Shown here: piece by piece, positions 10,437 through 18,645 of the stretch
Position numbering within the stretch: the first letter of the stretch is position 1
How the letters are laid out: each line of letters begins with the position of its first letter
Source: Acidobacterium sp.
GTDB taxonomy: Bacteria; Acidobacteriota; Terriglobia; Terriglobales; Acidobacteriaceae
Direction: 5' to 3'
DNA: 36,998 nucleotides
Assembly: GCA_027315385.1 (NCBI GenBank)
Contig: DAHUYD010000116.1
Coordinates: 1 to 36,998, forward strand
The notes under the pieces: model-generated
The model's database searches: none
The model's input: the letters and a program-made list of their open reading frames with translations, nothing else
Told to the model about the DNA's origin: nothing
Position numbers and translations under genes: made by a program

Positions 10437-11401
10437 GTCGCGCCGCGCACAAGTGGACCTCTGCGGAGATCCCGGCTCAGGCGGGAAAGCTGGCCCTGAT
10501 AACCGGCGCAAACAGCGGTATCGGTTATCGGACAGCCCTGGAACTGGCCCGCGCCCGGTGCGGCGTCATTCTCGGCTGCCGCGACCGCATCAAGGCCGAT
10601 GCCGCGCGCAGCCGCATCCTTGGGCAGGTTCCCGCCGCGCATCTGGAGGTGCTGCCGCTCGATCTGGCCTCCATGGAGTCGGTGCGCGCCGCGGCGGAAC
10701 GGTTCCTTGCCACGGGGCAGCATCTCGACCTGCTCGTCAACAATGCCGGCGTGCTCGCGCCCCCGCATCGCCGGCTCACGCGCGACGGATTCGAGCTGCA
10801 GTTCGGCACCAATCACCTCGGCCATTTCGCCCTCACCGGCCTGCTGCTGCCGGCATTGCTCTCGCCGGGGCCCCCCGGCGCTCCCACACCGCGCATCGTC
10901 TCCGTTAGTTCCATCGCCCATCGCGGCGCCACCATGGACTTCGCCAATCTGCAGTGGGAGCGCGGGTATCGCCCATGGCCCGCCTACCGCCGCTCCAAGC
11001 TCGCCAATCTCCTCTTCGGCTTCGAGCTCGAACGCCGTCTGGAGCGCTCCCGGGCCGCTGTCATGAGCGTCGTCGTGCATCCAGGCGTCTCGAATACAAA
11101 CCTTTTTACGGCCGGACCCGGCCAGGGCCGCGGCCTGGTCGCGAAGCTCGTCCCCGCTTTCATTGCTCTCTTCGCTCAGTCCGATGCGCAGGGGGCCCTC
11201 CCCACCTTGTATGCGGCCACCGCGTCCGATATCCGCGGCGGCCGATTCTATGGTTGCGACGGTTTTCGCCAGATGCGCGGTTATCCGGTCGAAGTCCGCG
11301 CTGAAACCCAGGCCTACGATGAGACGCTGGCGGCGAAGCTCTGGCAGGTCTCCGAAGACCTGACCGGCGTCAAATATCAGCTGCCGGAAAATCATCCGTG
11401 A
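10433..11401 (+). CDS. Short-chain dehydrogenase/reductase (retinol-dehydrogenase-like)
   Basis: The 322-residue SDR has the NAD(P)-binding motif TGANSGIG (24-31), NNAG (103-106), and a catalytic Ser160, Tyr185 and Lys189 (YRRSK). The length and the NHLGHFALTGLLLP and YRRSKLANLLF stretches resemble the retinol dehydrogenase / protochlorophyllide-reductase-like subgroup, whose bacterial members mostly have unknown substrates. It overlaps the protease gene upstream by 4 bases and rdgB downstream by 4 bases (GTGA), so translation is likely coupled. The neighbours do not reveal the substrate. Confidence 0.9.
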   Translation: MSRAAHKWTSAEIPAQAGKLALITGANSGIGYRTALELARARCGVILGCRDRIKADAARSRILGQVPAAHLEVLPLDLASMESVRAAAERFLATGQHLDLLVNNAGVLAPPHRRLTRDGFELQFGTNHLGHFALTGLLLPALLSPGPPGAPTPRIVSVSSIAHRGATMDFANLQWERGYRPWPAYRRSKLANLLFGFELERRLERSRAAVMSVVVHPGVSNTNLFTAGPGQGRGLVAKLVPAFIALFAQSDAQGALPTLYAATASDIRGGRFYGCDGFRQMRGYPVEVRAETQAYDETLAAKLWQVSEDLTGVKYQLPENHP

Positions 11402-12060
11402 ATCGCGCGCTGCCGATTCTCTACGCCGCGACCACCAATCCCGGCAAGTTGCGCGACTTCAGCGTGGCGGCCGCGGGAAGCGCATTCGCTGTCGAGCCAT
11501 TCACGCGACTGGGCGAAATCCCGGCCCCTGAGGAGAATCGGCCAACCTTCGAAGGCAATGCCCGGCTGAAGGCCGAATATTACAGTCGCTTCGTCCCCGA
11601 AGGCGCATTCGTTCTCGCCGACGACTCCGGGCTCGAAGTGGACGCGCTCGGCGGCGCGCCCGGCGTGCGCTCGGCACGGTTCGCGCAGGATGCCGGCAGC
11701 CAGCGGGAGCCAGGCCCCGCGCCCCGCCTCGGCTGGCTCGGAGCCGACGACATCGACGTGCGCAACAACCTCTGTCTGCTGGAACGAATGCGCGGCGTGG
11801 CGCAGCGCTCAGCGCGGTACCGCTGCGTGCTCGCCCTGGCGCGCGGCGGAGAGACGCTCAGCACGGCGGACGGCTCCGTGGAAGGCGATATCCTCTCGGC
11901 ACCGCGAGGTACCGGCGGATTTGGCTACGATCCGCTCTTCTGGCTTCCGGACCTCGGCCGCACCATGGCCGAGATTTCGATCGAGGAAAAACACACGCTC
12001 AGCCATCGCGGACGCGCCTTTCGCGCACTGCTGCCAAAGCTGCGCCAAATCGCCGGTTAG
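11398..12060 (+). CDS. rdgB: XTP/dITP diphosphatase (non-canonical purine NTP pyrophosphatase)
   Basis: The 220-residue HAM1/RdgB-family protein removes ITP, dITP and XTP from the nucleotide pool. The start is a GTG at 11398 overlapping the SDR stop. Signatures are ATTNPGKLRDF, VLADDSGLEVDALGGAPGVR, GTGGFGYDPLFWLPD and the C-terminal EEKHTLSHRGRAF. An insert of about 20 residues (GSQREPGPAPRLGWLGADDI) makes it longer than the usual 195-200. It ends 13 bases from the convergent moeA. Confidence 0.93.
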   Translation: MNRALPILYAATTNPGKLRDFSVAAAGSAFAVEPFTRLGEIPAPEENRPTFEGNARLKAEYYSRFVPEGAFVLADDSGLEVDALGGAPGVRSARFAQDAGSQREPGPAPRLGWLGADDIDVRNNLCLLERMRGVAQRSARYRCVLALARGGETLSTADGSVEGDILSAPRGTGGFGYDPLFWLPDLGRTMAEISIEEKHTLSHRGRAFRALLPKLRQIAG

Positions 12061-12073
12061 CGCGGCCTGGCTC

Positions 12074-13306
12074 CTACAGCAACAGCACGGATACCACTTC
12101 GCCCGCTGCCAGCCGCTCCGACGCCTCCGGTACCACTACAAAAGCGTTCGCCTTCGCCGCTGCCGCCAGATCGCCGGAGCCGTGCCACGGAACCGGCCGC
12201 ACCCGCCCGCCGCTCGCGTCGCTGTCCATGCGCGCCGGCAGGAATCGCGTGAGGCCCGTCCTGACGCGCATCTCTTCCTCCAGACGCGCCGAAACGAAGC
12301 GCGGTCCCGCTTCGGCCTCGCCCCCGAGCGCCCGCAGCAGAGGCCCCGCAAACAATGCGAACGTCACCATGGCCGATATGGGATTGCCCGGCAATCCAAA
12401 GAAATACGCGTCGGGCAGCCGGCCGAACACCGTGGGCTTCCCGGGCTGGATCTGCAAGCCGGTAAAGAAGAACTCCGCTCCCCGCCGCAGCAGCGCCTGC
12501 TCCACGACGTCGAATTTGCCTTTGGAAACGCCGCCCGCGAGCAGGATCAGATCCATCCCGTTCGCCGCGGCCAGCGCCTCTTCCGTCGCCGCAGTGTCGT
12601 CCGGCACCACGGGAAAAATCCTGGGCGCTCCGCCCGCGCCCAGCGTCTGTGCGGCTAGTGAGTAACTGTTCGAGTTACGAATCTGGCTCGACAGCGGTTC
12701 CTGCGTCACGTCCACCAGCTCGTCGCCGGTCGCCAGAATCGCCACGCGGGGCCGCGCATAGACCGCCAGCGTGCCATAACCGCAGGCCGCTGCGGCCGCA
12801 ATCTGCGGCACCGTCATGCGGTGGCCCTCCGGCGCCAGTGTTGCTCCTGCGTGCGCCTCCGCTCCGGCGTCGACAATGTTCTCTCCTCTCGCCGGCGCGC
12901 GGGGCCCGCTGAGCTGAACGAAGATGCCGGTTGTCTGGACGTGCTCGATCATCGCCACGCAATCCGCTCCGGGCGGAACCGGTGCGCCCGTCATGATCTC
13001 CACGGCATCGCCGGGCTCCAGCGGCCCCTTCGTCCATCGATCTCCGGCGCGCAGAAGCCCGGCCACGCGCAGCGGTCCGGCCCTGAGCTCGGCGGCGCGG
13101 CAGGCAAAGCCATCGCGCGTCGCGCGCGGAAACGGCGGCTGGTCGCGGTCGGCCACAATCGGCTGCGCCAGCACCCGCCCGTGCGAGGCCAGGAGCGGCG
13201 TCTGTTCAACAGGGCGATGCGCGCGGCGCAGTTCTTCCGCATGCCGGCGGACGCACTCCGCCGCATCTTTGTAGCTCAGCACGACTTCCGAAGGGGTGGG
13301 GGACAT
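12074..13306 (-). CDS. moeA: Molybdopterin molybdenumtransferase
   Basis: The 410-residue enzyme inserts molybdate into adenylylated molybdopterin in the final step of molybdenum cofactor synthesis. The start at 13306 (MSPTPSEVVLSYKDAAE) is chosen over the open frame to 13411, which runs into the terminator of the upstream gene. Motifs: DRDQPPFPRATRDGFACR, GDAVEIMTGAPVPPGADCVA, RVAILATGDELVDV, LAGGVSKGKFDVVEQAL and FGLPGNPISAMVTF. All expected domains are present. No other moa or mob gene is nearby, so it stands alone here. Confidence 0.94.
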   Translation of the reverse strand: MSPTPSEVVLSYKDAAECVRRHAEELRRAHRPVEQTPLLASHGRVLAQPIVADRDQPPFPRATRDGFACRAAELRAGPLRVAGLLRAGDRWTKGPLEPGDAVEIMTGAPVPPGADCVAMIEHVQTTGIFVQLSGPRAPARGENIVDAGAEAHAGATLAPEGHRMTVPQIAAAAACGYGTLAVYARPRVAILATGDELVDVTQEPLSSQIRNSNSYSLAAQTLGAGGAPRIFPVVPDDTAATEEALAAANGMDLILLAGGVSKGKFDVVEQALLRRGAEFFFTGLQIQPGKPTVFGRLPDAYFFGLPGNPISAMVTFALFAGPLLRALGGEAEAGPRFVSARLEEEMRVRTGLTRFLPARMDSDASGGRVRPVPWHGSGDLAAAAKANAFVVVPEASERLAAGEVVSVLLL

Positions 13307-13332
13307 GTCCTCGATTGTCGCAATGGGTGGTG

Positions 13333-13363
13333 CAAAAAGAAAAGAGCGCCGTGGCCGGCGCTC
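13333..13363 (-). terminator. Rho-independent terminator after the TPR gene
   Basis: On the minus strand GAGCGCCG (13363-13356) pairs with CGGCGCTC (13351-13344) around a 4-base loop and is followed directly by TTTTCTTTTT. It sits 22 bases after the TPR gene stop and just before moeA, so moeA should have its own promoter. Confidence 0.92.
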
Positions 13364-13385
13364 CTTCCGCAGTGGTTCCGGCCGA

Positions 13386-14528
13386 TCAGTGCTTCTTCTT
13401 CTTGCCGGCATTGTAAGCCGTTGACTGCGTCTGGCCCATCTCCTGCACCACCGCCTTTGCGTCGGGAGCGAACTGGCCGTTGGGCGCCAGCTGCAGATAT
13501 TTCTCGTAGGCCTCCCGGCATCCCGGCGGCGCGATGATCTTTTGCGTTTTCGGATCCACGGTGGCCTTGTTGATCAAGGCCTTGCCCTTCAGGTAGTAGG
13601 GAATTGGGTTGTTAGGATTGGCTGCGATCGCCTTGTCGGCCGCGGCCACCGTCGCATCCACCTGCCCGAAACGATCCATCATGATGGCTTCGTTGGTGTA
13701 GTACATGGCCGCCTGCGAGGGATCTTCCTGGGCTGCGGCGTCGTATGCGGCCTGCGCCTCAGGATATTTTCCGAGAGAGGCCAGAGATTCGCCGAGCGAG
13801 TTGTTCGCCGAACCCTGAAGATCGGGATGCGGCTTCTTCGACGCCTTGTCCAGAGCGATGCCCTTTTGCAGCGAGGTCACCGCGTCGTTCCAGTCCTTTT
13901 CGCCACGCTGCGCAATGCCCAGTTCCACCCACAGGACAGAGGCATCCGGCATGATCCCGGCGTCCTTCTGCATCAGCGCCGCCGCCGCCGCATAGTTCCC
14001 CGCGGCGTCGTCGGAACGAGCGGTGTGCAGATCGGCATTCAGGTTCTTGATCTTGGCGTTCTCCTTCAGGATTGCCTGGTTCTTCTCCTTCATCTGCTCG
14101 ATCTGTTTGCGCTGCTCGGGCGTCATCTTCGCAAGATAAGCGGGCCTCGACATGTCGAAGTTCTGCTCGGTGTCCTGCCCGGAAACTATCTTGACGTTGT
14201 CGAACTGGTCTACCACTTTGTCTTTCGGCGTATTAGCTTCGCGGTATACCACCGTGTAGGAGCCCGGAGCAACACCCGTTCCCTTATATGTCCCGTCATC
14301 GCCCACCGGGAACGTGTACTTCGCCTCTTCTGTAGGCGAAGTCAGGCCGCCCGGATACATCGAAACCGTACCGCCCTTCACAGGCGCTCCGGTCGGATCG
14401 TTGACCAGTCCGTGGATCGAACCGGGCTTTGGCGTCGTTTGCGCCGCGGCGTGCGGCGCCATCAGGGGCAACGTAAGTGCAATCGCTGCGGCCAGCGCCA
14501 GGCGCAGCCGGAAATATTTCGTTCGCAT
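13386..14528 (-). CDS. Secreted TPR protein with N-terminal carboxypeptidase-regulatory-like domain
   Basis: The start at 14528 follows an AGGAAGGACA ribosome-binding site and begins a Sec signal peptide (MRTKYFRLRLALAAAIALTL, cleavage near HAAAQ). The 380-residue protein then has a beta-sandwich region (GSIHGLVNDPTGAPVKGGTV, residues about 35-115) like those that precede Acidobacteria TonB receptors. A coiled helical stretch rich in Lys and Gln (about 125-165) and several TPR-like repeats with small/aromatic periodicity (YTNEAIMMDRFGQVDATVAA) follow. The tail is GKKKKH. It is probably a periplasmic scaffold. The gene lies 56 bases after queC on the same strand, but no shared role is evident. 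Confidence 0.8.
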   Translation of the reverse strand: MRTKYFRLRLALAAAIALTLPLMAPHAAAQTTPKPGSIHGLVNDPTGAPVKGGTVSMYPGGLTSPTEEAKYTFPVGDDGTYKGTGVAPGSYTVVYREANTPKDKVVDQFDNVKIVSGQDTEQNFDMSRPAYLAKMTPEQRKQIEQMKEKNQAILKENAKIKNLNADLHTARSDDAAGNYAAAAALMQKDAGIMPDASVLWVELGIAQRGEKDWNDAVTSLQKGIALDKASKKPHPDLQGSANNSLGESLASLGKYPEAQAAYDAAAQEDPSQAAMYYTNEAIMMDRFGQVDATVAAADKAIAANPNNPIPYYLKGKALINKATVDPKTQKIIAPPGCREAYEKYLQLAPNGQFAPDAKAVVQEMGQTQSTAYNAGKKKKH

Positions 14529-14584
14529 CAGTGTCCTTCCTCTCCGATCAATTGCGGGGCCGGCCAGTCGGCAGGACCGCGCTC

Positions 14585-15289
14585 TTAAAACTGTGCTCCG
14601 GCACGCGGCGCGTACCGAATCGGATCCCTTACCCCTGCCTGCTCGAAAGCCCGAAGACGCAGAACACAACTGTCGCACACCCCGCAGGCGGCTTCCGAGC
14701 CGGAATAGCATGACCACGTTAAATCCAGCGGCGCGGCCAATTCAAGGCCCAGCGCCACGATCTCCTTCTTATGCATGTGGATGAGGGGAGTGCGCACGGC
14801 GATGTCGCCCTCTTTCGTCCCCATCCGGATCAGTTGCTGAAACGCGTCGTAATACGCCGGCCGGCAATCCGGATAGCCGGAGCTGTCCTGCTCCACGGCG
14901 CCAATAAACACCGCCTTCGCACCCAGAACTTCAGCCCAGCTCACCCCCGCCGAAAGAAAATGCGCGTTCCGGAAAGGCACATACGTCACCGGAATCTCCG
15001 CCCCGATCGCCTCGCCGGACTGCGCTTTCGGCACTGCGATATTCGAGTCCGTCAGCGCCGATCCCCCGATCCGCCGTAACAAATCCAGCCGCAGATGAAG
15101 AAAATCGCGGAATCCCAGCGCCTCGGCCACCCCGCGCGCCGCCCGCAACTCCCGTTCCTCCGTCCGTTGTCCATAGCTGCAATGCAGCGCATAGGCTTCG
15201 AAATCCCGGGCCGCCAGCGCCGCGCACACACAGGAATCCATGCCTCCTGAGAGGCACACCACAGCCCGTTCCCGACCCGCCGGCATCAC
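14585..15289 (-). CDS. queC: 7-cyano-7-deazaguanine synthase
   Basis: The 234-residue ATP-dependent ligase makes preQ0 from carboxydeazaguanine and ammonia in queuosine synthesis. It has the PP-loop motif CLSGGMDSCV (SGGMDS at 14-19), the conserved VPFRNAHFLSAGVSWAEVLG stretch, and IGAVEQDSSGYPDCRPAYYD. The C-terminal zinc site CYSGSEAACGVCDSC has the four expected cysteines. Two adjacent Met codons (15289 and 15286) are both possible starts. No other que gene lies in the window. Confidence 0.95.
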   Translation of the reverse strand: MMPAGRERAVVCLSGGMDSCVCAALAARDFEAYALHCSYGQRTEERELRAARGVAEALGFRDFLHLRLDLLRRIGGSALTDSNIAVPKAQSGEAIGAEIPVTYVPFRNAHFLSAGVSWAEVLGAKAVFIGAVEQDSSGYPDCRPAYYDAFQQLIRMGTKEGDIAVRTPLIHMHKKEIVALGLELAAPLDLTWSCYSGSEAACGVCDSCVLRLRAFEQAGVRDPIRYAPRAGAQF

Positions 15290-15383
15290 CCTTTATCGTA
15301 ACGCGCCGCAGCCGCCGGGGCGAAGGCGGTTGGGTACCAACGTGACTGTGCGCGTTTCGCCGGATTGCCGCGAAGAGCGGTTT

Positions 15384-15797
15384 TCAGCCCCCGTGCCGAT
15401 TCCAGAACTTGGCCGGCATGACAATCGGATAGCGGTCCCCGAGCGCGAGAAGGTCTTTGTCGCCCGTGATGAGGTACTGCGCCTGGCCCGCGCGGAACGT
15501 CGCGAGCACAAGCTGGTCGTTGGAATCGCGCAGCTCCGGATCGCGCTGCTCATCCGGCGCCACCACGTCGGCCAGAAACGTGAGACTGTCGCTCAGATCG
15601 CGAATCTCCACTTCGTTCAGGCGGACTCGCGAAAGACGCGGCAGCACTCTGGCCATCTCATCCAGAAGGGAACGAGACAAAACCACATCCAGCCCGCCGT
15701 CGCGCCAGAGCTGCACAATGCGTCCCGGTGTGCTCGCCGGATATGCCAGCCCTGAGACCAGTACGTTGGTGTCCAGCACCACACGCAGGCTGGGCAT
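15384..15797 (-). CDS. PIN-domain toxin of a toxin-antitoxin pair
   Basis: The 137-residue protein starts MPSLRVVLDTNVLVSGLAYP and has the acidic PIN active site: Asp9, Glu47 (LLDEMARVL), Asp94 (SNDQLVLAT) and Asp113 (TGDKDLLAL). It belongs to the PIN-type putative toxin group (COG1569-like), presumed ribonucleases. The ATG at 15797 shares one base with the stop of the antitoxin-like gene (TGATG), so translation is probably coupled. The longer open frame to 15869 lies inside the antitoxin coding region. All catalytic residues look intact although the antitoxin's 5' end is altered. Confidence 0.86.
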   Translation of the reverse strand: MPSLRVVLDTNVLVSGLAYPASTPGRIVQLWRDGGLDVVLSRSLLDEMARVLPRLSRVRLNEVEIRDLSDSLTFLADVVAPDEQRDPELRDSNDQLVLATFRAGQAQYLITGDKDLLALGDRYPIVMPAKFWNRHGG

Positions 15798-16225
15798 CAG
15801 CGCGCCCGTTCCACCCCCACGGCGGCATCGATCTCCGCCAGTCCTTTCTGCTCGGGCACGCTGGCCCAAGCCTCCGCAATCCTCGCGCTGAGTTCGTCGA
15901 AACGCGCCCGCATGCGGCGGATGCGGGCAAACAGCTCCGCATCCACGAGCGCCGCGACCGGCTTTCCGTCCTTATTGATCACAATGCTGTCGCGGCGGTA
16001 CCGAACCTGATTCAGCATTTCGCCCAGCCAATTTTTCTCAGTTCGAGGAGTAAGGAGCGACGAATATCGGGAATCTTCGAGCGACGAGCGACGAAGAAAT
16101 GGGGAATATCGGCCCCAGCCCTTCGGGTTGCGGCGCAAACCGGTCCATACTTCGTTGTCATCCTCGACGGTGGACCCGACACAGCCTTCGGATTCCGCTT
16201 CGTCTGGACCGATTTTCGTCCGCAA
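15797..16225 (-). CDS. Phd/YefM-like antitoxin, 5' end replaced by the dispersed repeat
   Basis: The visible frame is 142 residues. From about residue 67 it reads LGEMLNQVRYRRDSIVINKD then GKPVAALVDAELFARIRRM, the DNA-binding antitoxin fold of the Phd/YefM type. The first 66 residues (for example TGLRRNPKGWGRYSPFLRRS) come entirely from the MITE-like repeat. The junction is at about 16026. In intact relatives LGEMLNQV is preceded by about 10-15 residues with an N-terminal strand, which here are missing. Translation could restart at Met 16018, giving a shortened 73-residue antitoxin. It is a disrupted or fused gene and its function is uncertain. Confidence 0.65.
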   Translation of the reverse strand: MRTKIGPDEAESEGCVGSTVEDDNEVWTGLRRNPKGWGRYSPFLRRSSLEDSRYSSLLTPRTEKNWLGEMLNQVRYRRDSIVINKDGKPVAALVDAELFARIRRMRARFDELSARIAEAWASVPEQKGLAEIDAAVGVERAR

Positions 16226-16252
16226 CGCTGCCCACGCGAAAGTTAATAGAAG
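16026..16252. repeat. MITE-like dispersed repeat, copy 2 (truncated, inverted relative to copy 1)
   Basis: Bases from AGCCAATTTTTCTCAGTTCG (16026) to GTTAATAGAAGGCC (about 16252) are the reverse complement of copy 1 at 7703-7940, with scattered changes. A short internal duplication around GGAGCGACGAATATCGGGAA is absent from copy 1. The right terminal repeat is decayed (GTTAATAGAAGG against GTTAATAACAGG). The left end is cut off at the antitoxin junction. The right end runs up to the stop codon of the glycosidase-like gene at 16256-16258. Confidence 0.8.
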
Positions 16253-16255
16253 GCC

Positions 16256-18460
16256 CTAACTCGAGCGCCTGACCCCCTCCTGCGAAATGCTGTACTGCCC
16301 GCCCTGGTAGCGGAAGCCCTCGAGACGCGCACCGCCATCGAACGCCGCAAGCTTCGGTGCGGCGTGTATTCCATCGTAAAGCGACGGAGTCACGCCGAAA
16401 ATCGACTCGATCGCCATGTCGATGAAGGCTCCTCCGGACACCGCGCACCAGTCTTCGATAAACGGCGCATCGTTTGAAGCTCTGTAGGCGCCACCCTTCA
16501 GCGGCGGGACCACCTGTTCCACATAGTGCGCCTGGCCGATGGGCCCCTGATTGCCCGCTTGGGCAACTTCCGCCAGCCACGTTGCAATCCGCGCAGGATC
16601 GTCGGTTTTGAACAGCCCCTTGGCGCATTCGGGCGGCCACGCGGTGTACGCGCCCAGGCAGCTGTGGTCCGGGCGAACGTTCCAGGTCGCATCCGGATCC
16701 CCGCTGGCGAGCGCCCGCATCCACTTCTTCGACGCGAGCTGCGTCCAGAAGAATTGGCTCATCTCGCGCTTCTGCGTGTCGGAGAGGTCCTCGCTCATGT
16801 TGTCCAGAACCGCGAGGAAGTCGTAGCAGTGGCGGACTTCGTTGAAGGAGCCGTCCGGCTGGCCCGCGCGCCACCACCCCTTGCCCTGCACATACAGAAC
16901 CGAGCTGATGCGCTGGGCAAGAGCCGTCGCTTCACTTCGTAGCTGCGCCGCCTCCCCGCCGCGTCCGCGGCGCTCCAGAAGCTCGGCAACAAATCGCATG
17001 CTGGAGACGTTGCCCGCATTCATCCCCGCAACCTCGTGGATGTAGGTGCTGACAACTTCCAGCAGATTCGAGATACCGCCGTAATCGGCCAGGCCGTGTT
17101 TGCCGGCTAACTTCTTCCAGTAGGTTGCGTGATAGACAAGGTGATCGAGTACCGGCTTGCCCGCGATGGACTGATCGAGCCATTTGAAGTCGCCGGTAAT
17201 GCGCAGATAATCCCGCGAGCAGCGAATGATCGCCATGTCGTTCACCGCGTACCACGGGCCGATGGCCTCGCCGCTGATGTAATCCGTGGCGAGGTGCTGG
17301 TGCATGTCGCGCTGGAACCAGATCTCGACCAGGTTGCGCATCGGTTCAGGGTCGAGCAGCGCCAGGCTGAGACTGCTCAGCGAAGTATCCCAGGGAAAAC
17401 TCAGAGTCGGCAGAACATGGCCGCTGAGCGTAAGCAGCGTAGGTCCGTATGCGGAATCTGGCGAGCGGCGGCGCGCGGTCAGCAGGTTTCTCAGCCCGTT
17501 CTGCCACAGATTCCACAGCGTCTCGCTCTTCGTTTCAAGCCGCGGCAGACTGCCGGAAAAATCGCTGTTGCCTGGCGTGCAGGCCGAGTGGATCAGCTGT
17601 TCGAATCGCCTTTCGTTCTCCTGCTGCATGCCGGCGAAATTCGCCTGAAGCCGATCGTGCATCGAATTTGCCTCTCCCGCCGCCGGAGCCACAGCGCAGA
17701 CAAAGTGCAGCTCCCGAGTTTCTCCCGGGCTAAGGCTCATGTGGTACTGGAGCACGTTGCCCCCGGCCACCGCATCGGCAGGCGGATGGATTCCCTGCGC
17801 CGCCGCCACCTGCGAGTGCTGTGCCGTCCACGTGATGCGGCCATGCGACGCGTCCCAGGATCTGAGATTGTCGCCTTCGCCGGGGAGATTTGTGAACCAC
17901 GTCGTCGTCTTCTTCGCCACCGCCGCCCGCATATCGAATCCCAGCGCGACAGTGCGGCTCTGCGACGAGACGTTGCGAATCTCGATCTTCTCGAGAACCG
18001 CCCGCATCTGCGGTGGCAGGAACATCGTCGTTCGGATGCGAATCTCGCCGACGGTCTGCTCACGCACCACGCAATGGGGAAACCACTGGTAGATCACCGC
18101 TTCAGCCGGATCGTCGGATAAAGCGGCGAAGCGGTCGTTCACGAACAGCTCGCACGTGGTCAGAAACCCCGGGCTCCACGGAACATCGGGAATCCCGCAG
18201 CACGCATACGGCGGAAATCCGATGGCGCTGATGGCGGAGACGGACTTGACCGCCTGCGCATACCCCCAGTCGTTCATCGCGATGGGCAGGTTGAAGAGTT
18301 CCATGTACGTGTGAGGCATGCGGACGCTCGCCAGATCGGAAAGCGACGGAATGCCGGGAAGCAAGCGGCCCTCCGCGGACGAGCCGGCTGGGAATGCGCC
18401 GGCGCCGGCCGTAGCAGCAGCGGCGCCCGCGGAGAGCTTCAAAAAAGTTCGTCGCTTCAT
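16256..18460 (-). CDS. Tat-exported six-hairpin glycosidase-like protein
   Basis: The 734-residue protein starts at 18460 with a twin-arginine signal (MKRRTFLKLSAGAAAATAGA), so it is folded in the cytoplasm and exported. A beta-rich N-terminal part (about 40-280) is followed by an (alpha/alpha)6-type region with TLSFPWDTSLSSLSLALLDP, AIGPWYAVNDMAIIRCSRDY and ITGDFKWLDQSIAG. These resemble the toroid of GH63/GH37/GH15-like hydrolases, but I cannot assign a family. Acidic candidates include Asp in PWDTS and Glu in APFIEDW. It lies downstream of the DeoR/MFS operon on the same strand, with a promoter of its own. Its stop touches the dispersed repeat. Confidence 0.75.
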   Translation of the reverse strand: MKRRTFLKLSAGAAAATAGAGAFPAGSSAEGRLLPGIPSLSDLASVRMPHTYMELFNLPIAMNDWGYAQAVKSVSAISAIGFPPYACCGIPDVPWSPGFLTTCELFVNDRFAALSDDPAEAVIYQWFPHCVVREQTVGEIRIRTTMFLPPQMRAVLEKIEIRNVSSQSRTVALGFDMRAAVAKKTTTWFTNLPGEGDNLRSWDASHGRITWTAQHSQVAAAQGIHPPADAVAGGNVLQYHMSLSPGETRELHFVCAVAPAAGEANSMHDRLQANFAGMQQENERRFEQLIHSACTPGNSDFSGSLPRLETKSETLWNLWQNGLRNLLTARRRSPDSAYGPTLLTLSGHVLPTLSFPWDTSLSSLSLALLDPEPMRNLVEIWFQRDMHQHLATDYISGEAIGPWYAVNDMAIIRCSRDYLRITGDFKWLDQSIAGKPVLDHLVYHATYWKKLAGKHGLADYGGISNLLEVVSTYIHEVAGMNAGNVSSMRFVAELLERRGRGGEAAQLRSEATALAQRISSVLYVQGKGWWRAGQPDGSFNEVRHCYDFLAVLDNMSEDLSDTQKREMSQFFWTQLASKKWMRALASGDPDATWNVRPDHSCLGAYTAWPPECAKGLFKTDDPARIATWLAEVAQAGNQGPIGQAHYVEQVVPPLKGGAYRASNDAPFIEDWCAVSGGAFIDMAIESIFGVTPSLYDGIHAAPKLAAFDGGARLEGFRYQGGQYSISQEGVRRSS

Positions 18461-18499
18461 CGGAGTACCCTCGCCCGGCGAATATGGAATTCGCACAAA

Positions 18500-18529
18500 A
18501 GAATAGTGACAGTTAAGTATTTGCGTCAA
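18500..18529 (-). promoter_or_regulatory. Promoter of the glycosidase-like gene
   Basis: On the minus strand TTGACG (18529-18524) and TATTCT (18505-18500) are separated by 18 bases and lie about 40 bases before the ATG. The surrounding stretch is AT-rich compared with the genes. A possible operator abuts the -35 box. Confidence 0.55.
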
Positions 18530-18571
18530 ATGTGTCGTTAAGAACGATCATTTATCAGCATAACGAACATT
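18529..18571. promoter_or_regulatory. Candidate DeoR-type operator
   Basis: AATGTGTCGTTA (18529-18540) and TAACGAACATT (18561-18571) form an imperfect inverted repeat, with one extra base in the first arm. The TAACGAACATT arm matches the half-site known for GlpR-class DeoR repressors (TGTTCG/CGAACA). It overlaps the -35 box of the glycosidase-like gene and lies just past the 3' end of the deoR-like gene. Confidence 0.45.
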
Positions 18572-18645
18572 CAGCCGCCGAACCTCTCCCACACAGCCGC
18601 GCTCAGGCAGGAGGGGGAATTGGGTGCCAGACGTCCGGCCGCTCT

